Source of the DNA: OCS116 cluster bacterium AG-390-A19
GTDB taxonomy: Bacteria > Pseudomonadota > Alphaproteobacteria > MED-G09
Direction of reading: 5' to 3'
Length of the DNA stretch: 64,000 nt
Assembly (NCBI GenBank): GCA_003278145.1
Contig: QCGV01000002.1
Location: 90,124 to 154,123 of the forward strand
The notes under the pieces are model-generated. The model saw only the letters and a program-made list of their open reading frames with translations, was not told the origin of the DNA and did no database searches. Both the position numbers and the translations under genes were made by a program. Within the stretch, counting starts at the first letter, position 1. Every line of letters begins with the position of its first letter. This document shows, piece after piece, positions 43,571-53,071 of this stretch.

Positions 43571-44977
43571 CTAATTAGTTAGCTCCCTGACATCAGTTAA
43601 ACAACCCTTTATTGCTGCAGCTGCTGCCATACTAGGACTTACGAGATGTGTCCTTCCTTCTCTTCCCTGCCTCCCTTCAAAATTTCTATTTGATGTTGAT
43701 GCACATCTTTCTTTAGGAGATAGCTTATCGGCATTCATAGCTAAACACATAGAACACCCTGGCTCACGCCATTCAAATCCAGCGTTTAAAAATATTTTAT
43801 CAAGACCTTCTTTTTCCGCCTGCTCTTTAACTAAACCTGATCCTGGAACAACCATTGCAACAACATTACTTGATACCTTTTTTCCTTCAACTACCGATGC
43901 TGCCTCTCTTAAATCTTCTATTCTGCCATTTGTACATGAACCAATAAAAACTCTATCTATCTCAACCCCTTTAATTGGGGATCCAGGTATCAAATCCATA
44001 TAATCAAGAGATCTTTTTACTGCACTTCTTTTTGAGTCGTCCTCTATATCTTCTAGTTTAGGAATATTACCATCTATTGATATAACGTCCTCCGGACTTG
44101 TGCCCCATGTAACCAGGGGTGATAAATTCGTTGCATCAATCTCAATTGATTTATCGTATTTTGCACCTTCGTCACTAGGGAGGGTTTTCCAATACTCGAC
44201 AGCTCTGTCCCAATCTTCACCTTTTGGTGCCATAGGCCTGTCTTTAAGATATTCAAATGTTTTCTCGTCAGGAGCAATTAAACCTGCTCTAGCACCTGCC
44301 TCAATAGTTAAATTACACAAGGTCATCCTTCCTTCAATACTAAGTGACCTTACTGCTTCACCAGCATACTCAATGACATATCCTGTTCCTCCAGCTGTTC
44401 CTATTGCGCCGATAACAGATAAAGCTAAATCTTTTGCAGTAACATTCTCATTACATTTTCCATTAATAGTTACTTTAAAGTTTTTTGCTTTTTTTTGAAT
44501 TAATGTCTGTGTCGCAAGAACATGCTCAACCTCTGATGTTCCTATCCCATGCGCCAAAGCACCGAAGGCTCCATGTGTAGACGTATGACTATCGCCACAA
44601 ACTATTGTTAGCCCTGGAAGAGTAAAGCCTTGTTCAGGACCAATTATATGAACTATTCCTTGACGCTTATCGCTGGTTTTTATGTATTGGATTCCAAATT
44701 CGTTACAATTATCCTCAAGAGTTTGAATCTGTAGCTCAGACTCTTGATCTCCAATTCCTTTTGACCTATCTGTTGTTGGAATATTATGATCAGCCACAGC
44801 AAGAGCATTTAAAGGTTTCCTAACTGTACGATTGGACATTCTCAATCCTTCAAAAGCTTGAGGACTAGTCACCTCATGTATAAGGTGTCTATCAATATAC
44901 AATAGGCAGTCATTGTTATCCTCATAGACTAGATGAGATTCCCATATTTTATTATAAATTGTTTTTGGCTCAGACAT
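43571..44977 (-). CDS. leuC: 3-isopropylmalate dehydratase large subunit
   Basis: This 468-residue aconitase-family subunit has [25 protein letters not shown], the [4Fe-4S] ligands in [15 protein letters not shown] and GCSMCLAMN, and [20 protein letters not shown] prefer the ATG at 44977 ([15 protein letters not shown]) because GAGGGGG precedes it, whereas the track ATG at 44992 has no ribosome binding site. Confidence 0.98.
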   Translation of the reverse strand: MSEPKTIYNKIWESHLVYEDNNDCLLYIDRHLIHEVTSPQAFEGLRMSNRTVRKPLNALAVADHNIPTTDRSKGIGDQESELQIQTLEDNCNEFGIQYIKTSDKRQGIVHIIGPEQGFTLPGLTIVCGDSHTSTHGAFGALAHGIGTSEVEHVLATQTLIQKKAKNFKVTINGKCNENVTAKDLALSVIGAIGTAGGTGYVIEYAGEAVRSLSIEGRMTLCNLTIEAGARAGLIAPDEKTFEYLKDRPMAPKGEDWDRAVEYWKTLPSDEGAKYDKSIEIDATNLSPLVTWGTSPEDVISIDGNIPKLEDIEDDSKRSAVKRSLDYMDLIPGSPIKGVEIDRVFIGSCTNGRIEDLREAASVVEGKKVSSNVVAMVVPGSGLVKEQAEKEGLDKIFLNAGFEWREPGCSMCLAMNADKLSPKERCASTSNRNFEGRQGREGRTHLVSPSMAAAAAIKGCLTDVRELTN

Positions 44978-45007
44978 AATGCCCCCTCTCATTAAGGAGA
45001 GTATATC

Positions 45008-45436
45008 CTAGGTTTCTTGCGGAGCTTCGGTCTCATCGGATTTAGCCTCGGAAACTTTAGTAGCTTTTTTTGATATATCGCCTTTACGTTCAGTAATTCT
45101 AGCTGATTTACCTCTTCTAGACCTAAGATAATATAATTTTGATCTTCGAACACTACCCAATCTCACAACCTCTATAGAGTCAACTAGAGGGCTGTAAAGA
45201 GAAAATACTCTCTCCACACCCTCACCATAAGAAATTTTTCTTACAGTAAAGTTTTGATTAAGGCCTTTTCCAGAGCGAGCTATACAAACTCCTTCATAAG
45301 CTTGCAATCTTTCTCGTTGTCCTTCCTTAATACGAACATTAACCTTAACGGTATCACCTGAACGAAATTCAGGTATTTTTTTGTCCTTCATTAATTCTTC
45401 AATATGTTTAGCTTCTAATGATTCTACTATATTCAT
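45008..45436 (-). CDS. rplS: Ribosomal protein L19
   Basis: The L19 core (residues 1 to about 115) shows [51 protein letters not shown] and [17 protein letters not shown]. About 20 extra residues rich in Lys, Glu and Thr form a tail ([19 protein letters not shown]). I start at ATG 45436 ([11 protein letters not shown]) rather than the upstream TTG. It ends the rpsP-rimM-trmD-rplS operon, separated from trmD by about 85 bases. Confidence 0.97.
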   Translation of the reverse strand: MNIVESLEAKHIEELMKDKKIPEFRSGDTVKVNVRIKEGQRERLQAYEGVCIARSGKGLNQNFTVRKISYGEGVERVFSLYSPLVDSIEVVRLGSVRRSKLYYLRSRRGKSARITERKGDISKKATKVSEAKSDETEAPQET

Positions 45437-45521
45437 AACAATCAACTTTAAATAATTTTAATTTTTTTAACTGAGGTAGGTCAATTAGCACAGACATTAC
45501 CTATAAGTCACCCTATTTTTA

Positions 45522-46214
45522 CTATATTTTATCTTTTTTCTTGTCAATTAAGTCAGGCCTTCTCAATTTTGTTAAACTTAATGCTTGATTTTTCTGCCAT
45601 TCCTTAATTACTTTATGATTTCCTGATAACAAAATATCAGGGATTTTCATGCCCTTAAATTCATTTGGCTTTGTATATTGAGGATATTCCAATAGCCCAT
45701 CAGTAAAAGTCTCTATTTTTTTTGAGTTGTTATTACCCAAAACATCAGGCAATAATCTAACTAAAGAATCTAAAAATACTATTGTTGCTATTTCACCACC
45801 TGATAAAATATAATCTCCTATAGAAATTTCTTCAATGTCATGTAAATCAATTACCCTTTGATCAATCCCTTCAAAATGGCCGCATATTATTGAAACACCT
45901 TTAGTCGATGAAAATTTTTCAATTGTATCCTGATTTAAAGGTCTTCCTTTTGGTGAAAAATATATTAAAGGTCTATCTTTCTTGAAACAATTATTGATAG
46001 CAGTATCAATAACATCAGCTCTTAAAACCATTCCAGGACCTCCACCTGAAGGTTTCTCGTCTACAGATCTATGAGGACCAAGCCCATACTCTTTCAAATC
46101 ATATATATTTAAACTCCAAATACCTTTTTTAAGAGCTTTTCCAGATAAACTTTTGCCAAGTGGACCAGGAAACATTTCAGGGTATAAGGTTAAAACATCA
46201 GCAGACCAAGTCAT
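45522..46214 (-). CDS. trmD: tRNA (guanine-37-N1)-methyltransferase TrmD
   Basis: This 230-residue SPOUT enzyme methylates G37 next to the anticodon. It has VLTLYPEMFPGPLGKSLSGKAL, KPSGGGPGMVLRADV, CGHFEGIDQRVID and the knot IGDYILSGGEIA, then GLLEYPQYTKP and LLSGNHKVIKEW. It lies 12 bases after rimM. Confidence 0.98.
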   Translation of the reverse strand: MTWSADVLTLYPEMFPGPLGKSLSGKALKKGIWSLNIYDLKEYGLGPHRSVDEKPSGGGPGMVLRADVIDTAINNCFKKDRPLIYFSPKGRPLNQDTIEKFSSTKGVSIICGHFEGIDQRVIDLHDIEEISIGDYILSGGEIATIVFLDSLVRLLPDVLGNNNSKKIETFTDGLLEYPQYTKPNEFKGMKIPDILLSGNHKVIKEWQKNQALSLTKLRRPDLIDKKKDKI

Positions 46215-46226
46215 TCATCTATCCTA

Positions 46227-46727
46227 TTAATCCATTTCCCTAATTATTAATTTACTGTTAATTTTTACATCTTTAACAAAATCTTTTGTAAAAGGGATCA
46301 TTTCAATCTTACCGCTAATGAGTTTAATTTCAATAACATCACCTGCACCAAAATTATATATTGCTTCAATTTCTCCAATCAAATCACCTTTTGGTGTCTC
46401 TACGCTCAACCCAATAAGATCGGAATGATACCAATTCTCACCATCTAATTTATTTAATTGATTAGAATCAATAAATACGTCTCTATTCTTAAGAACTTCA
46501 GCTTCTTCTCTAGAATTTATATCGAAAAATTTTAGAGAAAAACTCTCACCTGAAATGAAATGTTTCTGTACTTTATGTTTCTCTTTCTTTTCGCCTAAAT
46601 AAAAATACTCATATGATTTAAATTTTTCTAAATCTTTAGAAAAGTAGTTTATTTTGACATTGCCCTTTAGTCCCTTAGCATTACCAACAACACCAATAAA
46701 AATCAGATTGTTTTCTTCATCTACCAC
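46227..46727 (-). CDS. rimM: Ribosome maturation factor RimM
   Basis: This 166-residue protein has an N-terminal RimM beta-barrel (IGVVGNAKGLKGNVKINYFS; FFDINSREEAEVLKNRDVFI) and a C-terminal PRC-barrel starting near WYHSDLIGLSVETPKGDLIGEI. It assists maturation of the 30S head. It is 16 bases after rpsP, upstream of trmD. Confidence 0.93.
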   Translation of the reverse strand: MVDEENNLIFIGVVGNAKGLKGNVKINYFSKDLEKFKSYEYFYLGEKKEKHKVQKHFISGESFSLKFFDINSREEAEVLKNRDVFIDSNQLNKLDGENWYHSDLIGLSVETPKGDLIGEIEAIYNFGAGDVIEIKLISGKIEMIPFTKDFVKDVKINSKLIIREMD

Positions 46728-46743
46728 AAAAGACTAGATAACA

Positions 46744-47220
46744 TTATTTATCTTCTTTGTCAGCTGGAGCTTCTTCAGCTGGGGCTTCCTCGGCTGGAGC
46801 TTCTTCAGCTTTAGCTTCCTCGGCTGGGGCTTCTTCAGCTTTAGTTTCCTCGGCTACGGCCTCTTCAGCTTTAGCTTCCTCGGCTGGGGCTTCCTCGGCT
46901 ACGGCCTCTTCTTTAGGCTCTGGTTCTTTTTTTGGTTTAGCCTTTTGAGGATTATTCCTTGGTTCTCTTTTTAAAATACCTGCTTCATCTAAAAAACGCG
47001 CCACTCTGTCAGTCGGTTTTGCACCTTTTGAAAGCCAGTCAATTATTCTTTCTTTATCTAGAGAAACTCTATCCTCATGATCTCTTGGTAAAAGAGGATT
47101 ATAAGATCCAACCCTTTCAATGTATCTTCCGTCTCTGGGCATTCTTATATCTGCAACCACAATTCTATAATATGGTCTTTTTTTAGCGCCACCTCTAGCT
47201 AATCGAATCTTAACTGACAT
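46744..47220 (-). CDS. rpsP: Ribosomal protein S16 with a repetitive acidic tail
   Basis: Residues 1 to about 95 are S16: [39 protein letters not shown] and [21 protein letters not shown]. The family normally ends near residue 80-90. Here a Pro/Lys/Glu linker leads to ten tandem pentapeptides of the form EE-A/T-x-A and a DKEDK end, giving 158 residues. The tail is strongly acidic and probably disordered. The leader upstream holds a GC-rich hairpin. Ribosomal assignment is certain; the tail's role is unknown. Confidence 0.97.
   Translation of the reverse strand: MSVKIRLARGGAKKRPYYRIVVADIRMPRDGRYIERVGSYNPLLPRDHEDRVSLDKERIIDWLSKGAKPTDRVARFLDEAGILKREPRNNPQKAKPKKEPEPKEEAVAEEAPAEEAKAEEAVAEETKAEEAPAEEAKAEEAPAEEAPAEEAPADKEDK
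46762..46911 (-). repeat. rpsP: Ten tandem 15-bp units encoding the S16 acidic tail
   Basis: Ten in-frame 15-bp units encode [35 protein letters not shown] and EEAPA three times. Units share GCTGAGGAAGC-like sequence with synonymous differences, so some are old and some recent duplicates. The array is likely to vary in copy number between strains by slippage or recombination. Confidence 0.92.
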
Positions 47221-47257
47221 TTTATATCCTTTTTTTAATCATTTTAATCCAACAAGT

Positions 47258-47296
47258 ATCGCGTTCGTGTACGAAGCCTCGTTGACGAACGGCGAT
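47258..47296 (-). ncRNA. GC-rich structured leader hairpin upstream of rpsP
   Basis: Read on the rpsP strand, ATCGCCGTTCGT pairs with ACGAACGCGAT to give 11 base pairs with one bulged C. The intervening 16 bases contain a second 4-bp helix (ACGA/TCGT) capped by GGCT. It is GC-rich in an otherwise very AT-rich gap and lies about 40 bases before the rpsP start. No U-run follows on either strand, so it is not an intrinsic terminator. It may be a cis-regulatory ribosomal-protein leader or an mRNA stabiliser. Confidence 0.6.
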
Positions 47297-47337
47297 CTTT
47301 AGGACCGAAAAATTTATTATTTAATTAATAATAGCCC

Positions 47338-47367
47338 CATATAGTCTAAATAATAAAGATAAGTCAA
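47338..47367 (-). promoter_or_regulatory. Probable promoter of the rpsP-rimM-trmD-rplS operon
   Basis: On the minus strand TTGACT is followed, after 17 or 18 bases, by CTATAT or TATATG. Transcription from here would start about 110 bases before the rpsP ATG and include the leader hairpin. The -10 box is imperfect. Confidence 0.4.
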
Positions 47368-47418
47368 GACAATCAATTAAGTAGAATAAATATAAATTCA
47401 GGACTATAAAAGATCATC

Positions 47419-48282
47419 ATGACAAAGATTTTGAATAATGAAGATAAAATTTTTATCAAGCTCATAAGAATGAATGGAGCAGGTAATACTTTTGTTATTC
47501 ATGACTCAAGAGAAAATAATGTCAATATTAACAAGGAATTCATAAGTTATTTACTGGATAATAAAAAAATAAATAAATTTGATCAATTTATTGAAATTAA
47601 TAAATCAAAAAATACTGATGCTAAGGTAACATTTTGGAATATAGATGGAAGTGAAGCAGAAATGTGTGGGAATGCACTTCGATGCATCTCATCGTTAATA
47701 TTAAATGAGAGCAATACAAAGGAATGCCATATTGAGACAATCAAAAGAAATGTTAAGTGTTGGAAAAATAATGAAAAAATATTTGTTGATATTGGAGAAC
47801 CAATTCTCACCTGGAATGAAATACCTCTAAAAAAAAGTACTGGAGATTTATCAACAAAGAAGATTGAATTGATAAACTCACCTTATGACCTTCCAAAATT
47901 TAGTGCTATAAATGTTGGTAATCCTCATGCGGTTTTTTTCTTCGAGAACGAAACTCCAGATCTTCAAGAAATTGGGCATCTAATAGAAAAGAATGATATG
48001 TTTCCAGAAAAAATAAACGTATCATTTGCAAAAATTATAGATGAGAAAAATATAAAGCTTGATGTATGGGAAAGAGGTGCTGGAATTACTCTAGCCTGTG
48101 GATCAGCTGCTTGTGCTACTGTCGTTGCCTCAGTAAATTTAGGCTATACTGGAAGAGATGTTAAAGTTTTGCTTCCAGGTGGTAATATAGAAATTAACTG
48201 GAAAAATGATAATCATATTGTTATGACAGGTCCTTATGAATTTGATGGAGAAGATATAGTAAATATATCAGATTATAAATGA
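47419..48282 (+). CDS. dapF: Diaminopimelate epimerase
   Basis: This 287-residue enzyme makes meso-diaminopimelate for peptidoglycan and lysine. The two active-site Cys motifs are EMCGNALRC and ACGSAACATVV, with MNGAGNTFVIHD near the start and INVGNPHAVFF in the middle. The N-terminus has about 15 residues before the usual start of homology, so an in-frame Met at MNGAG is an alternative. Its stop overlaps the mtaB start by 4 bases. Confidence 0.95.
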   Translation: MTKILNNEDKIFIKLIRMNGAGNTFVIHDSRENNVNINKEFISYLLDNKKINKFDQFIEINKSKNTDAKVTFWNIDGSEAEMCGNALRCISSLILNESNTKECHIETIKRNVKCWKNNEKIFVDIGEPILTWNEIPLKKSTGDLSTKKIELINSPYDLPKFSAINVGNPHAVFFFENETPDLQEIGHLIEKNDMFPEKINVSFAKIIDEKNIKLDVWERGAGITLACGSAACATVVASVNLGYTGRDVKVLLPGGNIEINWKNDNHIVMTGPYEFDGEDIVNISDYK

Positions 48283-49535
48283 ATAGAGATGCAGAAATAA
48301 TTACATTTGGATGTAGATTAAATATCTATGAATCCGAAATTCTTAAACAAGGGGTTAAGAAAGGTAATATTAAAAATACATCAGTTTTTAATAGTTGCGC
48401 TGTCACATCTGAAACAGTAAGACAGGTCAAGCAATCTATAAGAAAAAGAAAAAGGGAATTCCCAGGTGATAAAATTATTGTAACTGGTTGCGCTGCTCAA
48501 ATCGATCCAAAGACTTTTTCAGAAATGGAAGAAGTAGATATCGTTTCAGGAAATCTAGAAAAGAGAGATATAAATAATCTGATAAAAAAGGATAAGCCCA
48601 AGGCTAAAATAAATGTTAGTAATATTTTAGAAAATAAGCAAAATCTTAATAGTTTGACTGATGGTTATGATAATAGATCAAGAGCTTTTGTTGAAATTCA
48701 AAACGGGTGTAATCATAGATGCACTTTTTGCATAATTCCATATGGTAGAGGTAACTCATCCTCTAAATCAGTTAAAAATATAATAAATGAAATCAATCTA
48801 ATGTTAGAAAAGGGACATAAAGAAATAGTTCTGACAGGTGTTGATATTGCATCTTGGGGGCATGATCTAGAAAATAAAACTAATCTTGGATTCTTAATTG
48901 ATAAAATTCTTAAAGGCTGTCCTGATTTAAAAAGACTAAAATTATCCTCTATGGATGTAATTGGTTTTGATGATCAATTATTAGAGATTGTATCAAGTGA
49001 AAAAAGAATATTGCCTCACCTTCATTTATCTTTACAGGCTGGTGACAACATGATCTTGAAAAGAATGAAAAGAAGACATCTTCGTGAAGATGCAATAAAT
49101 TTATGTTCAAAAATTAGAGAAAAAAGAAGTGATATGGCTTTTGGAGCAGACTTAATTACAGGCTTCCCTACTGAGACAGATGAAATGTTTTTAAATACCA
49201 TAAAAATTGTTGATGAATGTAACCTAGATTGGCTTCATGTTTTTCCATTTTCACCTAGGCCTGGAACACCTGCTGCCAAGATGCCACAAAATAAAAAAGA
49301 GACCTCTAAAAAGAGAGCTAAAATTCTAAGAGAAAAAGGTGAGAAAATTAAAAAAGCTCATTTAAAAAACTTAGTTGGCAAAGAGATTGAGGTATTTGTA
49401 GAAAAAAATAACAGCGGACATACAAACCAATTTGCACCCGTAAAATTGGAAGATGAGTTTTTACCTGGTACATCTGTTATTGCAAAAATATTTAAGTCAG
49501 ATAATAATTTTGTTTATGGCAAATCTGTTAATTAA
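48279..49535 (+). CDS. mtaB: tRNA t6A37 methylthiotransferase MtaB
   Basis: This 418-residue radical-SAM methylthiotransferase has the N-terminal UPF0004 domain with Cys in FGCRLNIYE, NSCAVTSE and TGCAAQ. The radical-SAM CxxxCxxC is in NGCNHRCTFCIIPYGRG, and a C-terminal TRAM-like part follows. It adds a methylthio group to t6A37 in tRNAs reading ANN codons. The dapF-mtaB pair is common in alphaproteobacteria. Its stop overlaps the convergent dsbE-like stop within TTAA. Confidence 0.95.
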   Translation: MNRDAEIITFGCRLNIYESEILKQGVKKGNIKNTSVFNSCAVTSETVRQVKQSIRKRKREFPGDKIIVTGCAAQIDPKTFSEMEEVDIVSGNLEKRDINNLIKKDKPKAKINVSNILENKQNLNSLTDGYDNRSRAFVEIQNGCNHRCTFCIIPYGRGNSSSKSVKNIINEINLMLEKGHKEIVLTGVDIASWGHDLENKTNLGFLIDKILKGCPDLKRLKLSSMDVIGFDDQLLEIVSSEKRILPHLHLSLQAGDNMILKRMKRRHLREDAINLCSKIREKRSDMAFGADLITGFPTETDEMFLNTIKIVDECNLDWLHVFPFSPRPGTPAAKMPQNKKETSKKRAKILREKGEKIKKAHLKNLVGKEIEVFVEKNNSGHTNQFAPVKLEDEFLPGTSVIAKIFKSDNNFVYGKSVN

Positions 49536-50029
49536 GGCTCTACTAAATTGTTACCTAAATCTATAGGGCCAACGTGTCTAATTACTACCTTCCCATTCTC
49601 ATCAATAATAAAGGTTTCAGGAACTCCAGTTATACCCATCTCGATCCCAAATAAACCATCCTTATCGACTCCTATATAGTCATAAGGATCTCCATGCTCC
49701 CTGAGAAACTCAGCTGCATCATTATCTTTATCTTTATAATTAATACCTATTATTGTTAAATTTTCTTTACCTTTTAAAGCCATCAAAATTGGATGCTCAA
49801 CCAAGCATGGTAAACACCAAGATGCCCAAAAATTAATAATTTTAAAACCTGGTTCATTCATTAAATCATATAAAGATTTATTATCTGATTTAACAAACTC
49901 TATATCATACTCCGGTATGGACTTACCTATCAGAGGACTTCTGTTTTCATTTGATCCACCAATTATTAACCAAAATAAAAATAGGGATAAAAGAAAGATA
50001 AAGAAAAATAATGGCAAAAATCTATTCAT
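49532..50029 (-). CDS. DsbE/CcmG-like thioredoxin protein
   Basis: This 165-residue protein starts with a hydrophobic membrane anchor (FLPLFFFIFLLSLFLFWLII) followed by a periplasmic thioredoxin fold. The redox motif is WASWCLPC, and the GITGVPETFIIDENG segment is the CcmG/DsbE signature. CcmG reduces apocytochrome c thiols during heme attachment. No other ccm gene is nearby, so the assignment to cytochrome c maturation is by family. It is divergent from acnB. Confidence 0.85.
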   Translation of the reverse strand: MNRFLPLFFFIFLLSLFLFWLIIGGSNENRSPLIGKSIPEYDIEFVKSDNKSLYDLMNEPGFKIINFWASWCLPCLVEHPILMALKGKENLTIIGINYKDKDNDAAEFLREHGDPYDYIGVDKDGLFGIEMGITGVPETFIIDENGKVVIRHVGPIDLGNNLVEP

Positions 50030-50091
50030 GGTATCTATTTATCTTAAATTTTTATGTTATATAAGGGCATAAATTTTTATTGGGTGATGTT

Positions 50092-52872
50092 ATGAGCTTA
50101 TTTGAGTCTTATTTAGGGGAAATAGAAGAAAGAAATGCAATGGGTTTACATCCAAAGCCAATAGATAATGAAGCACTCACAGTTGAAATAATTTCCCAGA
50201 TAAAAGATAAAAATAATATTCATCGTGAAGATTCTCTAAAATATTTTATTTATAATGTTTTGCCTGGGACGACTGGAGCAGCAAAAGCAAAAGCGCAATT
50301 TCTTAAAGAAATTATTCTTGAAGAAGTTTCTTTAAAAGAGATTTCTAAAGACTTCGCCCTAGAATTACTCTCTCATATGAAGGGCGGACCATCCATAAAA
50401 GTTTTACTCGATCTAATCTTAGAGTCAGATGAAGCAATTGCAAAAAAAGCAGGTGAAGTTCTTAAAACACAAGTATTTTTATATGAAGCAGATACCGAAC
50501 GACTTAAAAATGGTTTTGCTTCTGGAAATAAAGTTGTAAAAGACGTTTTAGAGAGTTATTCCAGAGCAGAATTTTTTACTAAACTTCCAGATGTTGAAAA
50601 AGAAATTAAAATCGTAACCTATATAGCTGCGGAGGGTGACATCTCAACAGATTTACTTTCACCAGGTGGAGAAGCTCATTCAAGATCAGATAGAGAATTA
50701 CATGGTAAATGTATGATTTCAGCACAAGCACAGGCTGAAATTCAAGAAATGCAAAAAAATCATCCTGACAAAAGGATAATGTTAATAGCTGAAAAAGGAA
50801 CTATGGGTGTTGGTTCTTCGAGAATGTCAGGGGTAAATAATGTTGCATTATGGACTGGTAAACCTGGAAGCCCATATGTCCCATTTGTTAATATTGCTCC
50901 AATAGTTGCAGGAACGAATGGGATTTCACCAATATTCTTAACAACGGTAGATGTTACAGGAGGAATTGGTATTGATTTAAGAAATTGGACAAAAAAACTA
51001 GGTAATACAGGAGATCCTGTTCTTGGTGAAGACGGAAATCCTATTCTTGAACAGGTTTATTCAGTTGAAACAGGGACTGTTTTAGTAATAAATACAGAAA
51101 AGAAGAAACTTTATAATGAAAAGGGCGAAGAACTGGTCGATATTTCCTCTTCTTTTACTCCACAAAAATTAGAATTTATTAAAGCTGGTGGCTCTTATGC
51201 TATTGTCTTTGGAAAAAAACTTCAGGGGTTTGCTTGCGATACTTTGGGTATAGAATTGAAATCTGTTTATGCACCATCAGGGATAGTATCACATGAAGGT
51301 CAAGGCCTTACAGCTGTTGAAAAAATCTTTAACAAAAATGCTGTTGGCGTTCCAAATGATACAATTTTACATAGCGGATCAGATGTTAGGGTAAAAGTTA
51401 ATATTGTTGGCTCACAAGATACTACTGGGTTAATGACAACCCAAGAACTTGAGGCTATGGCAGCCACCTTAATTTCTCCAACCTTAGACGGAGCTTATCA
51501 GTCAGGCTGTCACACAGCTTCAGTTTGGGACTCTAAAGCTAAAGCAAATATTCCAAAACTTATGAACTTTATGAATAAATTTGGTCTTATAACGGCTCGA
51601 GACCCTAAAGATGTTTACCATCCTATGACAGATGTTATTCATAAAGTCTTGAATGATATTACTGTTGATGATCATGCAATTATCATTGGCGGGGATTCTC
51701 ATACACGCATGTCAAAAGGAGTTGCTTTTGGCGCTGACTCAGGGACTGTTGCATTAGCTTTAGCTACAGGTGAAGTAACCATGCCAATACCGGAGTCTGT
51801 AAAAGTAACCTTTAAAGGTAGCATGAAAAATTATATGGACTTTAGAGATGTAGTGCATGCTACTCAGGCTCAAATGCTAGATCAATGTGATGAAAATGTT
51901 TTCCAAGGACGAATCATAGAAGTTCATATTGGCACACTACTAGCCGATCAGGCTTTTACATTTACTGATTGGACTGCTGAGATGAAAGCTAAAGCCTCAA
52001 TTTGCATTTCTGAAGATGAAACTCTTATTGAGTCTTTAGAAATAGCAAAATCTCGTATTCAAACTATGATTAATAAAGGAATGGATAATCAAGAAAATAC
52101 TTTAAGAGGTCTAATTAGTATAGCTGATCAAAGAATAAAACAAATTAAGTCTGGCGAGAAACCTGCCTTAGCTCCAGATGAGAATGCAAAATACTATGCT
52201 GAAGTTATAGTTGATCTAGATAAAATAGACGAACCTATGATTGCAGATCCAGATGTTCATAATGCTGATATCTCAAAACGTTATACTCACGACACAATTA
52301 GGCCTATCTCCTATTATTCTTCAGAAAAGAAAGTAGACCTTGGTTTTGTTGGGTCATGCATGGTTCACAAAGGGGATATGAAAATATTGGCAAGAATTCT
52401 TAAAAATATCGAAAGTAAAAATGGAACAGTAGATTTCAAAGCACCTCTTGTAGTTGCGCCTCCAACCTATAATATTGTTGATGAACTTAAGGAAGAAGGA
52501 GACTGGGATGTTTTACAAAAATATGCAGGCTTTGAATTTGATGACAATTCCCCTAAAAGCTCCGCTCGTACAGAATATGAAAATATTTTATACCTAGAGA
52601 GGCCAGGCTGTAATCTTTGCATGGGTAATCAGGAAAAAGCTGAAAAAGGTGATACAGTAATGGCTACATCTACACGCCTTTTCCAAGGAAGAGTAGTTGC
52701 TGACGCAGAAGATAAAAAAGGTGAATCACTTCTAGCATCAACTCCAGTTGTTGTTCTGTCCACTATTCTTGGAAGAACTCCATCTATTGAAGAATATAAA
52801 GATGCAGTTGAAGGAATAGACTTAACTAAATTTGCTCCACCGACTGAAAGTTTAAGATCGCCACAATTATAA
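50092..52872 (+). CDS. acnB: Aconitate hydratase B
   Basis: This 926-residue enzyme is of the AcnB type, with an N-terminal HEAT-like domain (LPGTTGAAKAKAQFLKEI) and swivel domain before the catalytic domains. The [4Fe-4S] ligands are in GSCMVHKGDMK and GCNLCMGNQEKAEKGD, and GGDSHTRMSKGVAFGADSGTVALALATG is diagnostic. I start at ATG 50092 with GGGTGA upstream, not the TTG at 50080. It isomerises citrate and isocitrate, matching the TCA genes in this window. A strong terminator follows. Confidence 0.97.
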   Translation: MSLFESYLGEIEERNAMGLHPKPIDNEALTVEIISQIKDKNNIHREDSLKYFIYNVLPGTTGAAKAKAQFLKEIILEEVSLKEISKDFALELLSHMKGGPSIKVLLDLILESDEAIAKKAGEVLKTQVFLYEADTERLKNGFASGNKVVKDVLESYSRAEFFTKLPDVEKEIKIVTYIAAEGDISTDLLSPGGEAHSRSDRELHGKCMISAQAQAEIQEMQKNHPDKRIMLIAEKGTMGVGSSRMSGVNNVALWTGKPGSPYVPFVNIAPIVAGTNGISPIFLTTVDVTGGIGIDLRNWTKKLGNTGDPVLGEDGNPILEQVYSVETGTVLVINTEKKKLYNEKGEELVDISSSFTPQKLEFIKAGGSYAIVFGKKLQGFACDTLGIELKSVYAPSGIVSHEGQGLTAVEKIFNKNAVGVPNDTILHSGSDVRVKVNIVGSQDTTGLMTTQELEAMAATLISPTLDGAYQSGCHTASVWDSKAKANIPKLMNFMNKFGLITARDPKDVYHPMTDVIHKVLNDITVDDHAIIIGGDSHTRMSKGVAFGADSGTVALALATGEVTMPIPESVKVTFKGSMKNYMDFRDVVHATQAQMLDQCDENVFQGRIIEVHIGTLLADQAFTFTDWTAEMKAKASICISEDETLIESLEIAKSRIQTMINKGMDNQENTLRGLISIADQRIKQIKSGEKPALAPDENAKYYAEVIVDLDKIDEPMIADPDVHNADISKRYTHDTIRPISYYSSEKKVDLGFVGSCMVHKGDMKILARILKNIESKNGTVDFKAPLVVAPPTYNIVDELKEEGDWDVLQKYAGFEFDDNSPKSSARTEYENILYLERPGCNLCMGNQEKAEKGDTVMATSTRLFQGRVVADAEDKKGESLLASTPVVVLSTILGRTPSIEEYKDAVEGIDLTKFAPPTESLRSPQL

Positions 52873-52888
52873 AAGTAATTAGATAATA

Positions 52889-52924
52889 AAAAAGCGACTC
52901 CAGAAGGGTTAGGAGTCGCTTTTT
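52889..52924 (+). terminator. Rho-independent terminator after acnB
   Basis: AAAAAGCGACTCC and GGAGTCGCTTTTT form a perfect 13-bp stem around a 10-base loop, ending in a T-run. The flanking A-run and T-run make it potentially bidirectional. It begins 17 bases after the acnB stop and is the only strong intrinsic terminator I found in the window. Confidence 0.92.
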
Positions 52925-52949
52925 AGAAAACCATTTTGATTTTCATGAA

Positions 52950-53031
52950 CAAGTTACCATAAAGAGGGTATATGATGGGTAACTTGAATAATTACTTAAC
53001 TTGACAAATTGTTTTGGCAACATGATGTTAT
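52950..53031 (+). promoter_or_regulatory. Promoter with three TAACTTG boxes upstream of the DUF2794 gene
   Basis: The 7-mer TAACTTG occurs three times. It is inverted as CAAGTTA at 52950 and direct at 52980 and 52997. The first two form a 9-bp inverted repeat (CAAGTTACC/GGTAACTTG). The third overlaps a perfect -35 box TTGACA at 53001, with a possible -10 TGTTAT at 53026 after a long 19-base spacer. The arrangement resembles an operator array on a promoter. Confidence 0.45.
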
Positions 53032-53071
53032 AAATATGTCAAAATTTAGAAATTATTATTCCTGAAAAATA

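Noticed and set aside
44100-44498. Plus-strand ORF of 132 residues opposite leuC
   Set aside because: It is a shadow of the conserved leuC frame without any domain.
46757-46948. Plus-strand ORF rich in Ala and Ser (SAGASSA repeats)
   Set aside because: It is the antisense reading of the rpsP tandem repeats; the minus-strand frame encodes S16 with its tail.
47258-47296. Intrinsic terminator for the rpsP leader hairpin
   Set aside because: No T-run follows the stem on either strand and both flanking genes point away from it.
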